64,000 nucleotides of DNA from Sinorhizobium americanum. Lineage in GTDB: Bacteria; Pseudomonadota; Alphaproteobacteria; Rhizobiales; Rhizobiaceae. Numbering within the stretch: position 1 is the first letter of the stretch; every line of letters begins with the position of its first letter. The notes under the pieces were generated by a model. It did no database searches. It was not told the origin of the DNA and saw only the letters and a program-made list of their open reading frames with translations. The DNA is taken from contig NZ_LNQC01000076.1 in assembly GCF_001651855.1 (NCBI RefSeq), positions 262,572 to 326,571 of the forward strand. The letters are read 5' to 3'. This document shows, in pieces, positions 61,754 to 64,000 of this stretch. A program made the position numbers and the translations under genes.

Positions 61754-62986
61754 ATGGGTATCAGCAGATATGCAATGTTGGGCGCGTTCGCCCTTGCCAG
61801 CCTTTCCTTGCCGGTCCTGTCGGCAAATGCGGAGGACGTGACGATCAGCGTCTGGTCGCTCGACAGGGACATCCAGCCGGCCCCGAACTTGATCAATGAT
61901 TTCAACAAGCTCAATACGGGAATTAAAGTCGAATATCGGCAGATCCAGTTTGATGACGTCGTCAGCGAGGCGATGCGCGCCTATTCGACGGGCCAGGCAC
62001 CGGACATCATCGCCGTCGACAATCCGGAGCACGCGCTGTTTTCCTCGCGCGGCGCCTTTCTCGATCTCAGTGACATGATCGCGAAGTCCACGGTGGTCAA
62101 GCCGGAGAACTACTTCCCGGGGCCGCTTGCCTCCGTAACGTGGGACCGCAAGTATTACGGTATCCCGAAGGCGACCAATACGATCGCGCTCTACTACAAC
62201 AAGGACATGTTCAAGGCGAAGGGCCTCGATCCCGACAAGCCACCCCAGACCTGGGACGAACTGGTCGAGGCGGCGCGCAAGCTCACGGACCCGGCCGCGA
62301 ATGTCTACGGCCTCGCCTTCTCCGCGAAGGCGAACGAGGAGGGAACCTTCCAGTTCCTGCCCTGGGCCCAGATGGCCGGCGGCGGCTATGACAACATCAA
62401 TTCCGACGGCGCAGTGAAGGCGCTCGATACCTGGAAGACCATCCTCGACGAGAAACTTGCTTCCCCCGATACGCTTACACGCGGTCAATGGGATTCGACC
62501 GGTACGTTCAACTCCGGCAATGCGGCCATGGCGATTTCCGGTCCCTGGGAGCTTGACCGCATGATCAAGGAGGCGAAATTCGATTGGGGCGTGGCGCTGC
62601 TGCCGGTGCCGCAAGCGAGCGCCGAACGCTCCTCTGCCATGGGTGACTTCAACTGGGCGATCTTCTCGAGCACCAAGCATCCGGAAGAAGCTTTCAAGGT
62701 GCTGGAATACTTCGTCTCGCAGGATGACAGGATGTTCAAGGATTTCGGGCAGTTGCCGGCCCGTTCCGATATCGCCATTCCGCCGACCGGCGAACCGCTC
62801 AAGGACGCGGCGCTCAAGGTCTTCCTTGAACAGTTGAAATACGCCAAGCCGCGCGGTCCGCATCCTGAGTGGCCGAAGATCTCCAAGGCGATCCAGGACG
62901 CCATCCAGGCGGCCCTGACCGGCCAGATGAACTCCAAGGACGCACTCGATCAGGCGGCCGAAAAGATTAGGTCGGTTCTGGGCTGA
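61754..62986 (+). CDS. CUT1 sugar ABC transporter substrate-binding protein
   Basis: A 410-residue periplasmic protein with signal [27 protein letters not shown]. The SBP family-1 pattern includes [25 protein letters not shown] near 80, [39 protein letters not shown] near 140 and [20 protein letters not shown] near 260. GAGAGGAGGAC precedes the ATG. A sugar-binding role is inferred from the operon. Confidence 0.9.
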   Translation: MGISRYAMLGAFALASLSLPVLSANAEDVTISVWSLDRDIQPAPNLINDFNKLNTGIKVEYRQIQFDDVVSEAMRAYSTGQAPDIIAVDNPEHALFSSRGAFLDLSDMIAKSTVVKPENYFPGPLASVTWDRKYYGIPKATNTIALYYNKDMFKAKGLDPDKPPQTWDELVEAARKLTDPAANVYGLAFSAKANEEGTFQFLPWAQMAGGGYDNINSDGAVKALDTWKTILDEKLASPDTLTRGQWDSTGTFNSGNAAMAISGPWELDRMIKEAKFDWGVALLPVPQASAERSSAMGDFNWAIFSSTKHPEEAFKVLEYFVSQDDRMFKDFGQLPARSDIAIPPTGEPLKDAALKVFLEQLKYAKPRGPHPEWPKISKAIQDAIQAALTGQMNSKDALDQAAEKIRSVLG

Positions 62987-62989
62987 GTA

Positions 62990-63018
62990 GCGCCCGCCGC
63001 TCCCACGGGCGGCGGCGC
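62990..63018 (+). terminator. Stem-loop after the CUT1 binding-protein gene
   Basis: GCGCCCGCCGC (62990-63000) pairs with GCGGCGGCGC (63009-63018), one bulged base, forming a 10-bp GC stem four bases after the stop, with no T-tract. Third example here of a hairpin between a binding-protein gene and its permease genes. Confidence 0.6.
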
Positions 63019-63116
63019 ATTCGTCGGCGGGTCATTGGATCTGCCTCGAGTTTCCTCCCGAGAGAGGCGGTCTAGGACTTCGGCCGAGATCGCCTCCCGG
63101 GATGGGGGAAAAGCCA

Positions 63117-64000
63117 ATGAAGAGAATACTAGCCAGTGTTACGGACGGAAAAGGCTTCGACATCGGCCTCGTTCTGCTGCCGCTCGCCTTCCTGTTCGTC
63201 ATGTCCGGACTGCCGCTCGTCTACAACGTCGTGATGAGTTTTCAGGAAGTGGACATGTTTAGCCTGGGCACCTTCGCCCGGCCTTTCGTCGGCTTCAAGA
63301 ATTACGTCGACCTGTTCGCGCAGCCCGAAACCCGGCCCATCCTCGTCAATACCGCGCTTTTCGTCAGCGCTTCGATCGCCGGCCAGTTCCTCATCGGCTT
63401 CGGCCTCGCCCTGTTCTTCTGGATGAATTTTCCGGGAGCGTCCTGGATGCGCGGCCTCTTTCTCGTCTCCTGGGTGATGCCCGGTCTGGTCGTCGGCGCT
63501 GTCTGGAACTGGATTCTCTCCGGCGATTTCGGCGTGCTCAACTTCTTCCTGCGGGAGATAGGCGTCATCGAGGGCAATATCTTCTGGCGCTCCGATCCGC
63601 ATTATTCGCTCTGGGCGGTGATCATCGCCAATATCTGGCTCGGCACCTCCTTCAACATGATCCTGCTTTCGGTCGGTTTGTCGGGCATCCCCAAGGATCT
63701 CTTCGAAGCGGCCGAGCTAGATGGAGCGAACGCATTGCAGCGCTTCTTCACGATCACCCTGCCGATGATGCGTTCGACGATCGGCGCCATCATCGCGCTC
63801 GGCCTGATCTTCACTCTTCAGCAATTCGATCTCTTCGCAGGCATTACCTCGGGCGGGCCGAACAACTCCTCGAACGTCACGCAGTATTGGGCCTGGGACC
63901 TTTCATTCCGGCAGTACGATTTTGCCAAGGGGGCGACGATCTCTGTGATCATGATCGTCTTCGTGATGCTCGCTTCCATTGTCTATGTGCGCTCCACCCG
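63117..64000 (+). CDS. CUT1 sugar ABC transporter permease (MalF-like), partial
   Basis: The gene starts at ATG 63117 after GGGGGAAAAGC and runs off the right edge, leaving 294 residues visible. Helices include VLLPLAFLFVMSGLPLVYNVVMSF and ...FVSASIAGQFLIGFGLALFFWM. The EAA loop LFEAAELDGANALQRFFTITLPMM is near residue 200. It pairs with a second permease expected beyond the window. Confidence 0.9.
   Translation, partial: MKRILASVTDGKGFDIGLVLLPLAFLFVMSGLPLVYNVVMSFQEVDMFSLGTFARPFVGFKNYVDLFAQPETRPILVNTALFVSASIAGQFLIGFGLALFFWMNFPGASWMRGLFLVSWVMPGLVVGAVWNWILSGDFGVLNFFLREIGVIEGNIFWRSDPHYSLWAVIIANIWLGTSFNMILLSVGLSGIPKDLFEAAELDGANALQRFFTITLPMMRSTIGAIIALGLIFTLQQFDLFAGITSGGPNNSSNVTQYWAWDLSFRQYDFAKGATISVIMIVFVMLASIVYVRST

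Noticed and set aside
60079-61914. 611-residue minus-strand open frame opposite the oxidoreductase and isomerase genes
   Set aside because: No domain; plus-strand genes carry family motifs and proper starts.

Overview
The window is high-GC alphaproteobacterial DNA, most like Rhizobiaceae (Sinorhizobium/Ensifer type). The grounds are a TonB receptor behind a TGA-N9-TCA (RirA-like) box, a DUF982 protein, an HWE-family kinase, an ExsH-like secreted glycanase, MocD/E/F-like proteins, and eight promoters of the EcfG/RpoE2 type (GGAAC-N16/17-NGTT). The density of solute-uptake and sugar-acid catabolism loci resembles a chromid or megaplasmid. I see no rRNA, tRNA, CRISPR array, insertion sequence or phage. 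The genus is inferred, not proven.

Layout. 1-2.8 kb: tail of a phosphatase-fold gene, an AI-2E family transporter and four small genes, nearly all behind EcfG-type promoters. 2.9-5.2 kb: siderophore receptor, then the remnant of an acetyltransferase gene. 5.8-7.1 kb: NarK-type transporter with a strong terminator. 7.2-19.7 kb: a divergent catabolic locus. A peptide-type ABC transporter, a four-carbon acid-sugar kinase (DUF1537) and a GntR regulator lie on the minus strand; a DapA-family aldolase, a sialidase-fold protein, an Fe-alcohol dehydrogenase and PdxA2 lie on the plus strand. 19.8-22.6 kb: CodA-like deaminase, a 47-residue membrane protein and a ROK kinase. 22.9-28.8 kb: LacI regulator diverging from a desaturase / Rieske ferredoxin / reductase / divergent PanB / PurU operon, probably an oxidative demethylation and one-carbon module. 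28.9-39.3 kb: DUF1185, hydrolase, flavin reductase-Nudix fusion, luciferase-like monooxygenase, aldehyde dehydrogenase, NIPSNAP, a PotD-type ABC transporter and a GntR regulator. 39.4-46.5 kb: mannonate dehydratase, GntR regulator and a second peptide-type ABC transporter. 46.4-51.1 kb: response regulator, HWE kinase and ExsH-like glycanase. 51.2-55.2 kb: Frc-like sugar ABC transporter with an NAD-dependent epimerase. 55.2-58.2 kb: S41 peptidase, CBS site-2 protease and a Cys-rich periplasmic protein. 58.6-64 kb: LacI regulator diverging from an oxidoreductase / isomerase / CUT1 transporter operon that runs off the edge.

The most novel element is the 28.9-39.3 kb locus. A near-identical palindrome lies over the promoter of the catabolic operon and in front of the GntR gene 10 kb away, so both look like one regulon for an unknown substrate oxidised by a two-component flavin monooxygenase. 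The next strongest points are the EcfG-type promoter set, including one in front of the HWE kinase/response regulator pair, and the PanB paralogue that seems to have lost key active-site residues inside a demethylase/PurU operon.
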